A DNA stretch of 64,000 nucleotides from Pogostemon cablin (Eukaryota > Streptophyta > Magnoliopsida > Lamiales > Lamiaceae), in contig CM042972.1 in NCBI GenBank assembly GCA_023678885.1, positions 12,358,501 through 12,422,500 of the forward strand, in the 5' to 3' direction. Under the pieces are notes generated by a model, which worked only from the letters and a program-made list of their open reading frames with translations, was not told the DNA's origin and did no database searches. How positions within the stretch are numbered: the first letter of the stretch is position 1; the number at the start of each line of letters is the position of its first letter. Positions 23,034-35,664 of the stretch are shown here, one piece after another. The position numbers and the translations under genes were made by a program.

Positions 23034-23260
23034 CTCCCTCCGTCCACTGTCAATCTATCCATTTTACCATTTTGGGCCGTCCATCCTTAATCTATCAATT
23101 TCCCCTTTTTGAACTATGAGACCTATACACTCTATTAATACAAATAAAATATGGGACCCACTCCCTCCACTAATACAACTACCCACTACACATAAAATAA
23201 TAATACTCTTTAATCCACGCGCAAAAAATAAATGAATATATTGAGGATGGACGGAGGGAG
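23034..23260. mobile_element. Stowaway MITE, 227 bp
   Basis: Ends CTCCCTCCGTCCACTGTCAA and GATGGACGGAGGGAG between TA dinucleotides. The interior differs from the neighbouring MITE at 22734, so two families lie 30 bp apart. Confidence 0.9.
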
Positions 23261-24120
23261 TATAAATTGTTCATGAAATTATCACTTTTTATTAATTGAG
23301 TAAGTATCACTTTTCATTATAAAAATTATCAATTTTTATGCGTCTCAAGTAACCCATTACGTGTGACGGTCTCACACAAATCTTTTCCTTTTGAAATATT
23401 GTTGCAAATTTGTGTAATTGAAAGTTTTTTCTTTTCTTTAGTCAAATTAAATGTAATTAAATTTTAAAGTGTGGAGTATATATTAAGGGCTAAGTTTTGT
23501 GTGGGATTTTCCACGGTGAGACAAATTTACGCTTTCGTAATTAGTTAAACATCCTCGCAATAGATATGATATATAGGATTGAAAAGGGAACCACATGGTG
23601 TACACGGTGAACCCGATTTACATAAGTGTTTGTGTTTTATTTATACTATAAATTCACGAATAGTTCACTGCACCATTATCACTTTTTATCTATTAAATCG
23701 ATTAAACATAACTTTTTATTAATAATAATATTATTACTTTCTATCTGTCTTGCTTGATCTGTTTGCCGTATATACTAAATTCTAAAATGAACAATTATCA
23801 AGACACCGTAACTTTTTTCTTAAAAAAATTCTAATAATCGTAAATAATTAAATTATTTCGTTTAATAATAAAAATTAAATTAAAATTAAATTTAAAAATA
23901 AAGATCGTGCCACCCGGACTCTCTAAATTTTATTGAGGGTAAACATGAAATTGCGTACGACATTGTTGAACGAAAGGGTAAGGATATTTTGACGGCGTAA
24001 ATTAGAAAAGAAAGGGGGAAACGGGATCTTTTGTCAACCATACTGATCATCAGATCACTCGTTAAACCTCGAGGATTTACTTCCACTGCCACTCACCCAG
24101 CTGACCTGCGAAACTCTTCA
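23261..24120. other. Upstream region of STR1
   Basis: 23270-23390 holds a diverged ATCACTTTT repeat with GTGTGACGGTCTCACAC. 23880-24120 is less AT-rich and should contain the STR1 promoter and 5' UTR. I see no convincing TATA box close to the start, which is common for housekeeping plant genes. Confidence 0.45.
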
Positions 24121-27100
24121 ATGGCATCTGCTGTTTTCTCCAGAGCCCTCTTTGCTCGTCGCATCTTTCTATCTTCTTCCCCATCTTCATCGCCTCTCCT
24201 AAAATGTCCATCCTTTTCTTCCCTTTTTGCTGTAAGTTTTCTTTAGCTACGTCTATTTCCTCTATTTTTTTTCCTACTTCGATAAAGCAATATTATTTTT
24301 TCGTCGATGTAATTGGTGTTTCTTTGGAGGGTTTTCGCTTAGGCAAATTATTATTTTTTGAATTTATGGATATGATGAAGATGGTTAAAGTTTCACAATT
24401 ACGGTGAATAAATTATTAGGATGAACATAGTGTTATCATAATGGTTTTGGGTTTAAGATTTTTTAAGGTAAACGGATTTATCAACTTATGTTGCCTTTTC
24501 TCTTGTATTTTTATAAATAGAAAATTTCATTACTATGCAATTCAGTCTCGTAGTATATTCAATGATATCTTGTTCAATTGAAGGCAATTCTCTTCTGCAA
24601 TCTTTCCTACCGCTTATCTAATGAATGGAAACAGTTTGCTTTGGTTTGCTGTCTTATTCTCATGTGGCTGAAACTCACTTATTTTTATTGAAAGATATTT
24701 TCGTTGAATTCAATGAGGATTTGTGAGTATATGGGTGTCACATTTATAATATTCAATTTCTTCTAAGCATTGTTAAAATGTCTCAATGGATTAAACTTCT
24801 TTCTTTATTTCTTTTTTCAGAATAGACGGATTCACACATGGTCAGTTTCGGCTCATAAAACTTCAAGATCCATTTCTTGTAGCATGGCTTCCTCTGCAGC
24901 TACATCACAAGCTTCATTCTCCGCACAATCGTTGTCAATGAATGAGCCTGTTGTTTCAGTTGAATGGCTCCATGCCAATCTCCGAGAACCTGACGTCAAG
25001 GTTCACCTATACTTTAGCTTTTTTTATCTGAATGCTTGTTTGCATTTTTGTACGATGCATTGGCTCTTTATCATTTCCATGGCCTCTGTATAAAGTGAGG
25101 TTTTAAAAATCTCGGACCATCATGGCATGACATTGAGGGAAAACGGTATAGGCTATAGCCCAACTAAGTAACCGTGCTTAAATATGATGAACTGTTTAAC
25201 TAAGTCATCCATCTATTGTGCCTCTGGGATGGCGTGGGCAAGCTCAAAACAAGAACCTACAGCCTAGCTACTAGCTAGAATTCAGATCCATTGTCCTAGA
25301 AGCAGGTTTTCAAAATAATTATGCGGGTTGGGAACTTGGAACCATTTCTTTGTTTTTAACTTTCAAATCCAACTGATCATTCAAATATTTTCTTTATATT
25401 TGATTTCTATATAGTATATTTATTTGTGGAATGCTATCTTCTAATTATAAATTAAAAAAAAAAAGAAGTAATATATTGTTTTTTGAGAAGCACATTTTAA
25501 TTTTTCCTTTGTTCTCTAGGACCTTTACAAAGCCTTGTTTGTTTCTGCTTGAAAACCTTATTGATTGACAACAGAGTACTCCTTCTGCCTTCAAAGGTCA
25601 GTAACTTCTTTAGTGACTAGAGAGAAGTGTCTGCATAGTCTGTGTGGAAAATAGGAGAACCTTAATCCAGGCTATAGTACACTCATATAGTGCTTCCTGC
25701 CTAGATGAGGAAGAAAGAATACACCAGGTAGGTTACTTCCTCTAGAAGGAACCTAATTTAACAATATTGAACTTGAGGTAACTCAAATTAGTGATTGAGA
25801 TGTTTTCATGCCAAATGCTTGCTTTTGCTTTAATGGATTTTAATTATAGTAAACATTTGGTAATCTTTTCATGATTTTCTTTGTAGTGGAATAAAAAATA
25901 TTGATGTGCCCTCTGGTTGTCCATGATACTTTATTATTCTCCTTAAGTTGCCTTATCTCTCAGAATAATTTTTTTCGAGTAAGATTTACTATAGTTGAAA
26001 TAAGTACCCCCTCCGTCCCGGTCCACGTATTCTAGTGTGCGGAGATTAAGGAAAGTTAATTTTTTATACATAAAAAGATGTGTAAAGTTAATGGAATGTG
26101 TGTAAAAGTGAGTATTTTAGATAATTTAATGAAAAAAGTGTGTAAAGTTGCTGGGATATGTGTATAAAGCGAATAGGATTGTAATGTATTTTTTCCATTT
26201 TTAGAAACGTGTATAAGTGTTGGGACGGATCAAAAAGGGAAGTGTGCAGTAATTAGTGGGACGGAGGGAGTATTAAACTTGTGCATGCACTATCTGCTTC
26301 TCCCTATACTTGGTGTTCTGAAAGAAGTTACACTTTGTTATTAGGTTATAATGTACTAACTTGGTGTTCTAATATCTTCAGGTGTTGGATGCATCTTGGT
26401 ACATGCCTGATGAGAAAAGAAATCCACTTCAAGAGTATCAGGTGCTAACCCATCTTTATTTATCTGGTTGACTTTTGCACAACCTTTTCTTCTCACCACC
26501 CCAGGCACCATAATATATATATAAATGTTGAAATTTTACTTTTTAACCATGCCCTTTCCTCAAAATCCATAGCTGGAAGGTCGCACACCCCCTGTATTTC
26601 AGATCAATGATAAAGCTGGATTTTTTTTTTTTTTTTTGAGAATTTTATATTTTTTGACAGGTAGCACATATTCCAGGTGCACTTTTCTTTGATGTCGATG
26701 GCATATCGGATCGAACTACAAATGTAAGATATTAGATCCTTCTAATACTAGTGTCGCTTCCTAAGTAAGATTTTCCTTGTGATAAGACTTAAAGTCCTCT
26801 ATATTTTATCTTGTTCTGCTAAATAATCTTTTGTTATGAGTTTTATCTAGTTCTTCTGTATTAGAATATGCCCTCTCTGTTAGTCAAGTAGCATTTTTTT
26901 TTTTGGTTATTTAAGATAAGTTAACTGTCCATGATCGAGGAATAAGTTGTGAATCTGTTATACTGCCTTCTGATCTTCATTCATGAATTTTACTTAAAAA
27001 AGAAAAAAAATTAATTTTTCATCCAGGCTTAGCAATTAACAAGCTCGACAAATAATTCTCTTGTTACTTGACCAACTATCAGGAGAAGCAAGTATGACCG

Positions 27101-30100
27101 ATACAGTAATAAAAAAATTGATAGAGTAGCTATTGATCCCAATACAGCCCGAAATCATGATTAAATATTTCATGATGCCATCAGCTCCAAAGAGTTAGAT
27201 AATTTTGCTAGGGGGTGAGGGCCAAGGAAAATAACTGATAGAACACGACACAGGATCAATAAAAAAAAAAAGACACGCTGAAATAATTCCTCAAGGAGGG
27301 CCACGGAGAATTCTATTCTCCACCTCAAGCCGTAAGGCTGCAATCCTTCAAAGAAGGCCACAGAGATGAACTCTGCCACAAACCAATTAATGCTGCAAAA
27401 TAGATACTTTCTTATTGATGAAACCCTAGAGCAACATATGTTGTTTAAATAGGCTCAAGGCCCATGAAAACCCTACACCTTTGTACTAATTAAGGATTTA
27501 AAGAAAATAGGAAACTAAATAATCTAAAATAAGGGAATAATTGACTTGAAATCAAAATACTAAAATAACTAATATTTCCTTCTATCAATAACTCACTAGT
27601 GGATTATCGTTCTTGCAATCTTTATTTCAGTCCTTGCACTTGCCCGTCACATCTCTGAATAAATGAATTGTTTTGTGGTTCATGTCGCTTTTCCTTTTTA
27701 TGTGTCATTTAGATTTGTTGTAAAGTTATTTCAGTTGTTTCATTTATATGCATTATTGTACTTGCATCAGTTCATGTATATTTTCACATATATGAATCAT
27801 GATCATTCTCCTTAAATGGTGAATATAGTTGCCACATATGTTGCCATCAGAAGAAGCCTTTGCTGCTGCTGTTTCTGCGCTTGGGATTGAAAATAAAGAT
27901 GGTCTGATAGTTTATGATGGAAAGGGAATCTTTAGTGCTGCTCGTGTATGGTGGTCAGTTTTTCAATTTGACATTTTATAGCAAATATGTTTTGCAATTT
28001 TTAACTAAATGTATTTGTTTGATGATCATTGATAAAATAATCTACTACTGCGTTCTTTCAATAAACAGGATGTTTCGAGTATTTGGGCATGAGAGAATTT
28101 GGGTTTTGGATGGAGGCCTGCCAAGCTGGCGTGCTTCAGGTTTTGATGTAGAGTCCAGTGCTTCAAGCGATGCTATCTTGAAAGCTAGTGCTGCCAGTGA
28201 GGCAATAGAGAAAGTGTATCAAGGACAACGGGTTGGTTTTATTTTTCTAAATTGTACATGTAACCTGATGCTCACATTTTAGATCTGAGTTCCTGGCCAA
28301 CTCTATATGACTTTCAAATTTAATGTTCTTATGTGTTTTCACATTATGTTGGCATTGTTATTTTGTTTTTAAATATTCATCACTTGCTTCAAGAATAAAT
28401 ATAGACACTTGTATCTGCAGGTTGGTCCAGTTACATTCCAGACCTATTTTCGGCCTCATCTTGTCTGGTCACTTGAGCAGGTTCCTTCTTTGAACCCTCT
28501 CTCCATTGTTCATGATTTAGATTGTAGCTTTGAACTCATGCCTATGCTGCTTGACATAATTTTCTTAGTGGCATGCGTCTTTCAGGGGTTGTCAAGGTGA
28601 CCAGTTCCTTGTCAAATATTTGCGATGATTTTGAGTCTTACTAGTTTCCACCAAATAGATTATTTGGTTTTTTAAGGAGGTCATATGCAGTTATGTACAA
28701 TTTCATTTGAGTAGAGAACTGTTGTAACATTATTCACGTGTTGCTGGTAGCCTGGTAGACTTTTTAGATTTTTTCTTTGTGCCTTTAAGAATAGTTTTTG
28801 TATTCTTGTTCTGAAACTGATTCCCTTTCTGCCATTTTGAGATCAATAAATATTGATTTGGCAATCTGAAGAAATGTTCACTTTTGTCTTTATTGATTAC
28901 CTCAAACTGCTGGGGCTTGTGGAAATATATTTTTAGAAGTAGACAAAAATTTATTTTTGGATATATTTAAGCTTATATATGTTTCACTATCCAGGTCAAG
29001 AAAAATATTGAGGAACAAATCCATCAGCACGTAGATGCTCGTTCAAAAGCTAGGTACAATATTTACTGTTTCTTTTCTTTTTTAGTGATCATGTGGTTTA
29101 AATTTCTGCTGTATACTAATATCTTTCATACTAAGGTGCAGTAGAAAAAGTGCATGCCATGGATGTTCTTTATATATCACTCCTAGTAACATAATGTTTA
29201 CTCTTATATAAGACATGTTAGGGATCAGTGATTAATTGATGAATTAACTTCTATATTTAATTTATGGTTTCAATTGTCCTGAATATAAATGCTTGGTACA
29301 TTTTCTTTTATATGGAAGATACTTTCCCGTCAAGAAGTTTCTGTGGAGCATTAGCTTGTAGATATAGATAAATCTCAATCAGTTAGTATTTTTTATCTTT
29401 CACAGATTTGATGGAGTTGCACCAGAGCCACGAAAGGGAATAAGAAGTGGTCATGTACCTGGCAGCAAATGTGTGCCCTTTCCCCAGGTGGAAGGCTATC
29501 TGTTATGATTCATTGAATCCTGTCTTTCAAAAATCTGAATCCGCATTTGTGCAACCAATGCCTTACCATCAAAGCTTAATTCATAAAATTGTGAATATGG
29601 GAAATTTAAAATTGCTCATGAAAAGTTGTGGGCATAATAAAAATGCTTCTTCTATCATAACAATTACTCTTTTCGTGATAATTTACAACCTGGTGCCATA
29701 CTTATACATGTTGATATGTGCCTGTAATCCAGGAGAAATGGTTTATTTTGTAAACTGAACCTTTTGTTTTTCCAAGTTTACTCTTCATCACTTCGCCTTT
29801 TCTTATGCTGACATTTGCTTGCATGTTATTTATAATGTTTTCTGAGGTTCCTTTCAGGTATTGGATGGGTCACAGACACTTTTACCTGCAGATGAGCTTA
29901 GGAAAAGATTTGAACAGGAAGGTTAGATTTTTGATTGATTGTTTTTCCGCATGTTCTTAGTACTTGCCATCAGCAGTGTATGTCTTCTTTGCTTTTGAAA
30001 CAGTGCTAATCTCTTCTATAGTCCAATTTTCCTTGTGGTACACTAGGATGTTATGTTATTTGTTGAGGTTACAACCTCAAGTTGATATAGTTTATCATCT

Positions 30101-31028
30101 GACATGTCAATTTCTGAAAAAAAAAATAGTATTATGAACTTTATTTTCTATATTTTGCAACAGTGCTAATCTCTTCTATAGTCCAATTTTCCTTGTGGTA
30201 CACTAGGATGTTATGTTATTTGTTGAGGTTACAACCTCAAGTTGATATAGTTTATCATCTGACATGTCAATTTCTGAAAAAAAAATAGTATTATGAACTT
30301 TATTTTCTATATTTTGCCCATGTGCTTTTATATTTTTAACTTTACCTCTTGTGCTTTTTTTTTTCTTTTTTAAACTTTTGCCCCCGTGTACACCTTTTTC
30401 ACCTAAATTTAAATAATTTAAATTCAAAATAAAAGGTGAAATTCCAAGGGGAGAAGGGATGGAAACTAGAAGCACATGGGCCAAAGTGTACAAATGAGAA
30501 AGTGTCAAATGAAAGTATAGGAGGCAAGAGTCAAAAGTTAAAAAAAAAAAAGAAAAGAAAAGAAAAAGAAAAAAGAGTGAAAGTGCAAAAAAAAAAAAAA
30601 ATTGTTTCCTCACACGTATTTTGATGCATGCAGTTTCTCAGCAAACTTTTTTAAGGTGACTAAACCCCTGATCTTTTACAGGAATCTCATTGGACAGACC
30701 CGTGATAACATCTTGCGGTACTGGTGTAACTGCGTGTATTTTGGCATTGGTGAGTCATGCTCTTCACCTACCTATTAGTGTCAAAATGTGTTGGTAGCAT
30801 TAACTGATCACAACTGTGTTGTTACCTTTGATGATTGCCTGAAAATTGTTGGAGTTAGTTTCAATCAACTCTATACTACTAGATATTTACGTCGTAGATA
30901 TGAACACATGAAGATTTGGATTTCAGGGCCTTCACCGGTTAGGGAAGACTGATGTGCCAGTATATGATGGGTCATGGACAGAATGGGGAGCGGATCCTGA
31001 TACACCCGTCAACTCTTCCCAAGAGTAG
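24121..31028 (+). CDS. STR1: Thiosulfate/3-mercaptopyruvate sulfurtransferase (STR1/MST1)
   Basis: It transfers sulfur from 3-mercaptopyruvate or thiosulfate to thiol acceptors or cyanide, in cysteine catabolism. Exons: 24121-24231, 24821-25000, 26382-26441, 26661-26723, 27829-27953, 28069-28231, 28421-28480, 28995-29053, 29406-29487, 29858-29921, 30682-30749, 30927-31028. All eleven introns are GT-AG with fitting phases, giving 378 residues, the usual plant length. The Ser/Arg-rich N-terminus (about 65 residues, few acidic) looks like a mitochondrial presequence. Two rhodanese domains follow. The first has VSVEWLHANL, HIPGALFFD and WVLDGGLPSW; the second has DARSKARFDG and GHVPGSKCVPFP. The catalytic Cys is about residue 334, in SCGTGVTA. 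A second Met at about residue 59 could start a cytosolic form, as known for the Arabidopsis STR1 gene. No stops or shifts are seen. Confidence 0.96.
26007..26270. mobile_element. Stowaway MITE in STR1 intron 2
   Basis: 264 bp. Ends CCCCCTCCGTCCCGGTCCAC and GGGACGGAGGGAG between TA dinucleotides. It is closely similar to the MITE at 22734-23003. It lies about 110 bp before exon 3, and splice sites are intact. Confidence 0.92.
27236..27587 (-). mobile_element. Solo LTR in STR1 intron 4, antisense
   Basis: A 352-bp segment with TGATAGAA and TTCTATCA ends, flanked by the 5-bp duplication ATAAC (27231-27235 and 27588-27592). Read on the minus strand it has a TATTTAAAC promoter-like box (about 27450) and AATAAGAAAG shortly after it, the layout of an LTR. 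No interior sequence remains, so it is a solo LTR left by LTR-LTR recombination. Its superfamily cannot be set from this alone. Confidence 0.8.
30001..30317. repeat. 160-bp tandem duplication in STR1 intron 10
   Basis: CAGTGCTAATCTCTTCTATA begins both copies (30001 and 30161). The copies are almost identical, differing mainly in the length of an A-run, so the event is recent. Exon 11 and its acceptor lie further downstream and are intact. Confidence 0.95.
30318..30625. repeat. Purine/pyrimidine-asymmetric stretch in STR1 intron 10
   Basis: A T-rich left part (TTTTTTTTTCTTTTTTAAAC) and an A/G-rich right part (AAAAAGAAAAGAAAAGAAAA) are roughly complementary. They flank AAATTTAAATAATTTAAATT, so the segment could fold as a long imperfect hairpin. 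It may be an old MITE with inverted ends; no target duplication is evident. Confidence 0.4.
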
Positions 31029-31118
31029 ATTTAAGTTGTACTTTCGGCATCCGTGAGTGCGTGCGTCCTATGATTGTACCAGTTGTTGATGATGAAAAGA
31101 GAATGTAAAATTGACAAA

Positions 31119-31133
31119 AATAAAAAATAAAAA
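31119..31133 (+). terminator. Candidate poly(A) signals of STR1
   Basis: Overlapping AATAAA hexamers lie about 95 bp after the stop codon. Confidence 0.55.
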
Positions 31134-31139
31134 AAATCC

Positions 31140-33562
31140 TGGATTACTTCACTTCTCAATGTCTGAAAATGGTAAATTTGTCTCTTGGGCACATATTTTG
31201 GTTTTGTTTTTGATGGATGAAATTAGGAAGTGTGATATATTGCTGGAGTTTAATTTTCTTGATATACGTATGTATACGAGTGTGTAGATGGAATCCATTA
31301 AGTTAATATTATTTTATACGTCTTAAAAATTATTAAAAATAAAGGCTAATTCTTAGGTGGCTTATGCTCATACATGCTGCAAGTATTTTATTAAAACTAT
31401 ATATTTTAGTATTTTATTCTCTTCCCATGTCAATCATATTTTATTTTTATTTGTTTTTTATTAATAATAAAGATGTACTTTATTCTTTATCTTAAGGTAA
31501 TATTATGTAATTTTTTTAATTTAACTTTTTAAAATAGTTTTATTTATGTGTTATGACATCTATATATTCTTAAATAAAATTTATAAGATGATGAGTATAT
31601 GTAACAAATCAAATAAATATAATACATTATCTAATTTAATCAGCTTTAAATTTTAATTTTAAATAAATAACCCTGTATTATAGGAGTAATAAATTAAATA
31701 ATATAATAAATTAAATAATGATATCCTTTATACATAAATGGAAACCGAATAAAAAATAACTAATCTAGCTAAAAAAAATTATGATAATCAATATTACAAA
31801 TTTATGTACATCTTATGATAACCGTGTGAACAATTTATATTACAAAAGTTATTGATATTAATAACTAACCTAAAAAAATTAATAACAATGCACCGAAAAA
31901 AAATCAATAAAAAGGGAATTAAAATTTAAATAAAAGGGTTTTTTCTTTTAATTTTTTTTAAGTAATTGACATCTAATAACAACTAAAATGAGCGCTGTTT
32001 TCTTTCTGATTTTTAATTTAATTTAAAAATGTTTTAACTGTGTACACGGATAATTCGTCTTAAAAATTAGGACATGTGAGATGGCCTCACCCAACACTAT
32101 CCCTATGATTTTTTATTCTTATTATTAATTGTTTATAAAATAATATAACAAAAGATTATCTTTTATCTGTAATTCGAATTTCACCTGATATAGTTTAATT
32201 GAACGGATATTAATTTTCTTTTATTAGGTATTACTTTTTTATTAAAAATAGTACTATCACTTTTTATTAATTTTATAATTAAATATTATAATAAAAAAAT
32301 GAATGAATTAAGTATTAATTATAATTTAAAAAATTAGAAAATTAAATATGAATTATAAGACATTAATAAATAATCAAATGAATTAAATATTAATTATAAT
32401 TTAAAAAATTAGAAAATTAAATATGAATTCACGCAATTAAATAACAATTAAAATAAAAAAATAAATTAAATATATACATATAAAATTAAAATCAAAACAA
32501 GATGATATATGTTGTTCATAATTTTAGATTGAATAGTGATTAGCGGTAAGAAATTAGGTGGGTTATTAGTTGCAAGTAAAGTTTATGGCATTTTGTCTCA
32601 CAAAATTTAGATCCTAAAATGGATAAATAAAAATATTTGTTTAAATTTATTAATATTTTTAATTAATGTTATAATAATAAAATTAAATAAAAAATACTTT
32701 AATTAGTAATTAATTTTCTATTATATTTCAAATATTTATTGTGTAGTTAATATGAGTATCAAATTAAAGATCTTGAAAACATGAATAATTTGATATAATT
32801 TTTATTATTAATAGAGATGTAAAATAAATTATAAACATTTAAATTTTTTCCTAAGAAGTAAATTACATGATTGGATGATAATAAATGAGGAGAGATAAAA
32901 TGTGTCTTTATTATATTATATTATTATACTTGTTAAAAGGAAGCAAGTAGAAGAAAGAGAAATAATTTGATCATCCAACGTCCATGATTAAAGAGAGTTA
33001 ATCTAAAAGATAAAAGTGACCCGAGTCATGTGTGAATTTGGCTCAGATAAGCAATTCCAAAAATAAAAGAATTTATACACTAGTTATATTTGAATATTTG
33101 TTCGGACTTATTTTTCTTCTAAATCCGTAATTTAAAAACAGCCTATTGAATTCAATTTATAGGGAGGTAAATTTTCACATCAGATAAAACTAATTCAAAC
33201 TAATTCTCACGCCTTATTTAATACAATATTTTTTTAAAACTTATATAAACAATTTATGAATCAAACAATATTGGTGTAATATGCTGTTTGAGCTAGATTG
33301 TATGTGTATGCGGCTATTTGTGGATGGTGGACATCACCTAGTGGATGTAACATTTACAATATAATCTTGACACTGATAGACATTTTCTTTTTCTCGTGGA
33401 GTTTGTTGCCTCGTAGAATCTAACATTTTGTGGGATTAGAAGTAAGAAAGATTTATATGAAGTACAAGTAATTCAAAATTGAAATTTTGAATGCGGCACA
33501 CATTGTAAAAAAAATATTACTCAAATTCTTATACTTTTATCGACTATTATATATATAAAAAA
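31140..33562. other. AT-rich intergenic region
   Basis: No gene is recognised. At 32302-32430 a segment (AATTAAGTATTAATTATAAT, then TTAGAAAATTAAATATGAAT) is tandemly duplicated with a period of about 80 bp. At 32030-32090 there is a diverged GTGAGAtgGCCTCAC motif of the kind seen at 21854. Confidence 0.5.
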
Positions 33563-33958
33563 TGACAAAAACTCCGGTGCATCCGGGCGCACGGACCACA
33601 TCCCGTGCGCCTTTAGAATTTTGTGTAAAATTGTATACCTTTTAGTATACAGATGTGTACCCTTTATTTTCTAAAGAAAATTATTGTGTGTATCTGAGCG
33701 CATGAACAACACTCCGTGCGCCTTTAGAATTTTGTGTTAAATTGTATACCATTTAGTATAAAAATATGTACCCTTTATTTTCTAAAGAAAAAAAATATTA
33801 ATGAAAATTGTATACCCTTTAGAACAAAATGATGTACCTTTTATTAATTAAAGTGTATACCCTTTAGACCAAAGCAATATACCCTTACCCATAATACTAA
33901 ATTTCTAAAGGCGCACGGAATGTTTTCCCGTACGCCCGGGCGCACGCAAGCCTCACTC
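33563..33958 (+). mobile_element. hAT-like MITE, copy 2 (396 bp)
   Basis: It is flanked by the 8-bp duplication ATAAAAAA (33555-33562 and 33959-33966). Ends are TGACAAAAACTCCGGTGCAT and the complement of GAGTGAGGCTTGCGTGCGCC. The left part (GTGCGCCTTTAGAATTTTGT, ACCCTTTATTTTCTAAAGAA) is tandemly repeated, which explains why this copy is longer than that at 4252-4528. It is non-coding. Confidence 0.78.
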
Positions 33959-34453
33959 ATAAAAAAAATACTTTTTAAAAAGATAAATTATTACTACTCT
34001 TTTACATGGAAAATATTATTCTTTAAATTTTGATATATTGTGATTTTTTATATTTTTGTTGAATAAAATTTGAAGAGTGATTTTTTTATCTAGAAGAGTA
34101 ATAGTATATCTCTTTAAAAAGTAACTTTTTATTTATTAAAAAATAATTCCAAAAATAGTAAATTCACATCTGATTCACTCTTGGAATGTGTATTATTTAG
34201 TTGTAAACCGAATCTATATACCAATACTTCCTCTATTTTGTTTCAATGCTTATGTTTACTTTTTACACGTTGATTAAGGAATGTAGTATTGTAATGGATA
34301 GTGAGTTGAAACATATAAAATTTAATGAAAGAAAGTGAGTAAGCGTGTATTAATGTTGGATGTGAGTCTCATGATGATATATTAATTATTTTGGGTGAGT
34401 CTCCTATACCAAAAAGGAAACATTAAGATTGAAGTGGGACACCCAAATTAATA

Positions 34454-34705
34454 CTCCCTCCCCGTCCCACCACAAGGAGCGCATTTTGCCATTTTCGTCA
34501 TCCCAATACAAGAGGTGCATTTCTCTTTTTAGTAAAAGGGACTAACACAAAACAATTAATATATTCCAATGGGACCCACAAACCACACTAATACACCTAC
34601 CCACTTTATATTAAAATATTACTCTCCTCATCTACACATTAAATATTATATCCCTTAATTTACGTGTCAAAAAGTTTTGCCACCCTTGTGGTGGGGCGGA
34701 GGGAG
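34454..34705. mobile_element. Stowaway MITE, 252 bp
   Basis: Ends CTCCCTCCCCGTCCCACCAC and GTGGTGGGGCGGAGGGAG, a long inverted repeat, between TA dinucleotides. Confidence 0.9.
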
Positions 34706-34804
34706 TAATATGTAAAGATTGAAATGTGATGGAGAGAATTAGACCTAAAATTAATAATGTTTCAATATGATTCAGATTTATGATGTGTTTGAAAATTATT
34801 AATA

Positions 34805-34806
<2 letters not shown>

Positions 34807-34879
<73 letters not shown>
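34807..34879. repeat. (TA)n microsatellite
   Basis: About 73 bp of TA dinucleotides. Confidence 0.97.
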
Positions 34880-34881
<2 letters not shown>

Positions 34882-35039
34882 AATTATGGTACAGTGACTT
34901 TATATCAAAATAATGTGTAAGAGTTGGGTATATATATCTTAAGTATACTATAGCATAAACTTTTTTTGCTGACGTGTCGTCTCCAGAACGCTCCAATGTG
35001 GCGTTTAATTTTGCCAATTTTTTGAAATTTTAAATACTT

Positions 35040-35540
35040 TATTTAATATTTTCCATATTTACTTTTAATTAACATTCTTATTTAATATTTTCTTATTTTA
35101 AATAATGTGTTTCTTATTTTTAATAATGATTAAATTTTTAATATTTTATTTATTTATTTGGGTATCATTAATTAATTACGAAATCTTTTAATGTAATAAG
35201 TTAATTAACATCAAATTAAATCGAGAAAAAAAATTCTCTCTCATCCCACCAATAAATAATTTTTTTAGATTTTTTAATAATTTTTTTAATAATTTCCTTA
35301 TTTGATTTTAATTAACTTCCTTATTTAGTGCTTTCTTTTTTAAATAATGTGTTTCTTATTTTTAATAATAATTAAAATTTTAATATTTTATTTATTTATT
35401 TGGGTATCATTAATTAATTACGAAATCTTTTAATGTAATAAATTAATTAATATAAAATTAAATCATATATGTACAGGGAAATAAGAATATTCCATATATT
35501 ATTCTCTCATCCCACCTATAAATAAATCTTTTTGGTTATT
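35040..35540. repeat. Tandem duplication of about 242-266 bp
   Basis: AATAATGTGTTTCTTATTTT occurs at 35101 and 35343, and GGGTATCATTAATTAATTAC in both copies. The copies end with TCATCCCACCaataaataa (35241) and TCATCCCACCTATAAATAAA (about 35507). Only the second ends in a good TATA box. Confidence 0.85.
35517..35526 (+). promoter_or_regulatory. TATA-like box upstream of the palindromic array
   Basis: TATAAATAAA lies about 150 bp before the first palindromic unit. The sequence downstream (TTCATTCTAAATACACACAT) could hold a start site. This is a sequence match only. Confidence 0.35.
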
Positions 35541-35664
35541 CATTCTAAATACACACATTCAATATTCCAAGAGGAATAGAAGCTTTCTTCAAGTTCCTCT
35601 AGAGAATTGATTTATAAAGTATAAAAATTTATTTTGATAGAGATAATCAAGTAGAGATTCGATT

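Noticed and set aside
24031..24120. Upstream in-frame extension of STR1 exon 1
   Set aside because: The frame is open but has no ATG before 24121; the presequence starting MASAVFSRALF fits plant STR1 length.
30203..30613. 136-codon minus-strand frame in STR1 intron 10
   Set aside because: It is Phe/Leu/Ser low complexity from a purine-rich tract inside an intron.
34799..35017. 72-codon minus-strand frame
   Set aside because: It is again produced by a TA microsatellite.
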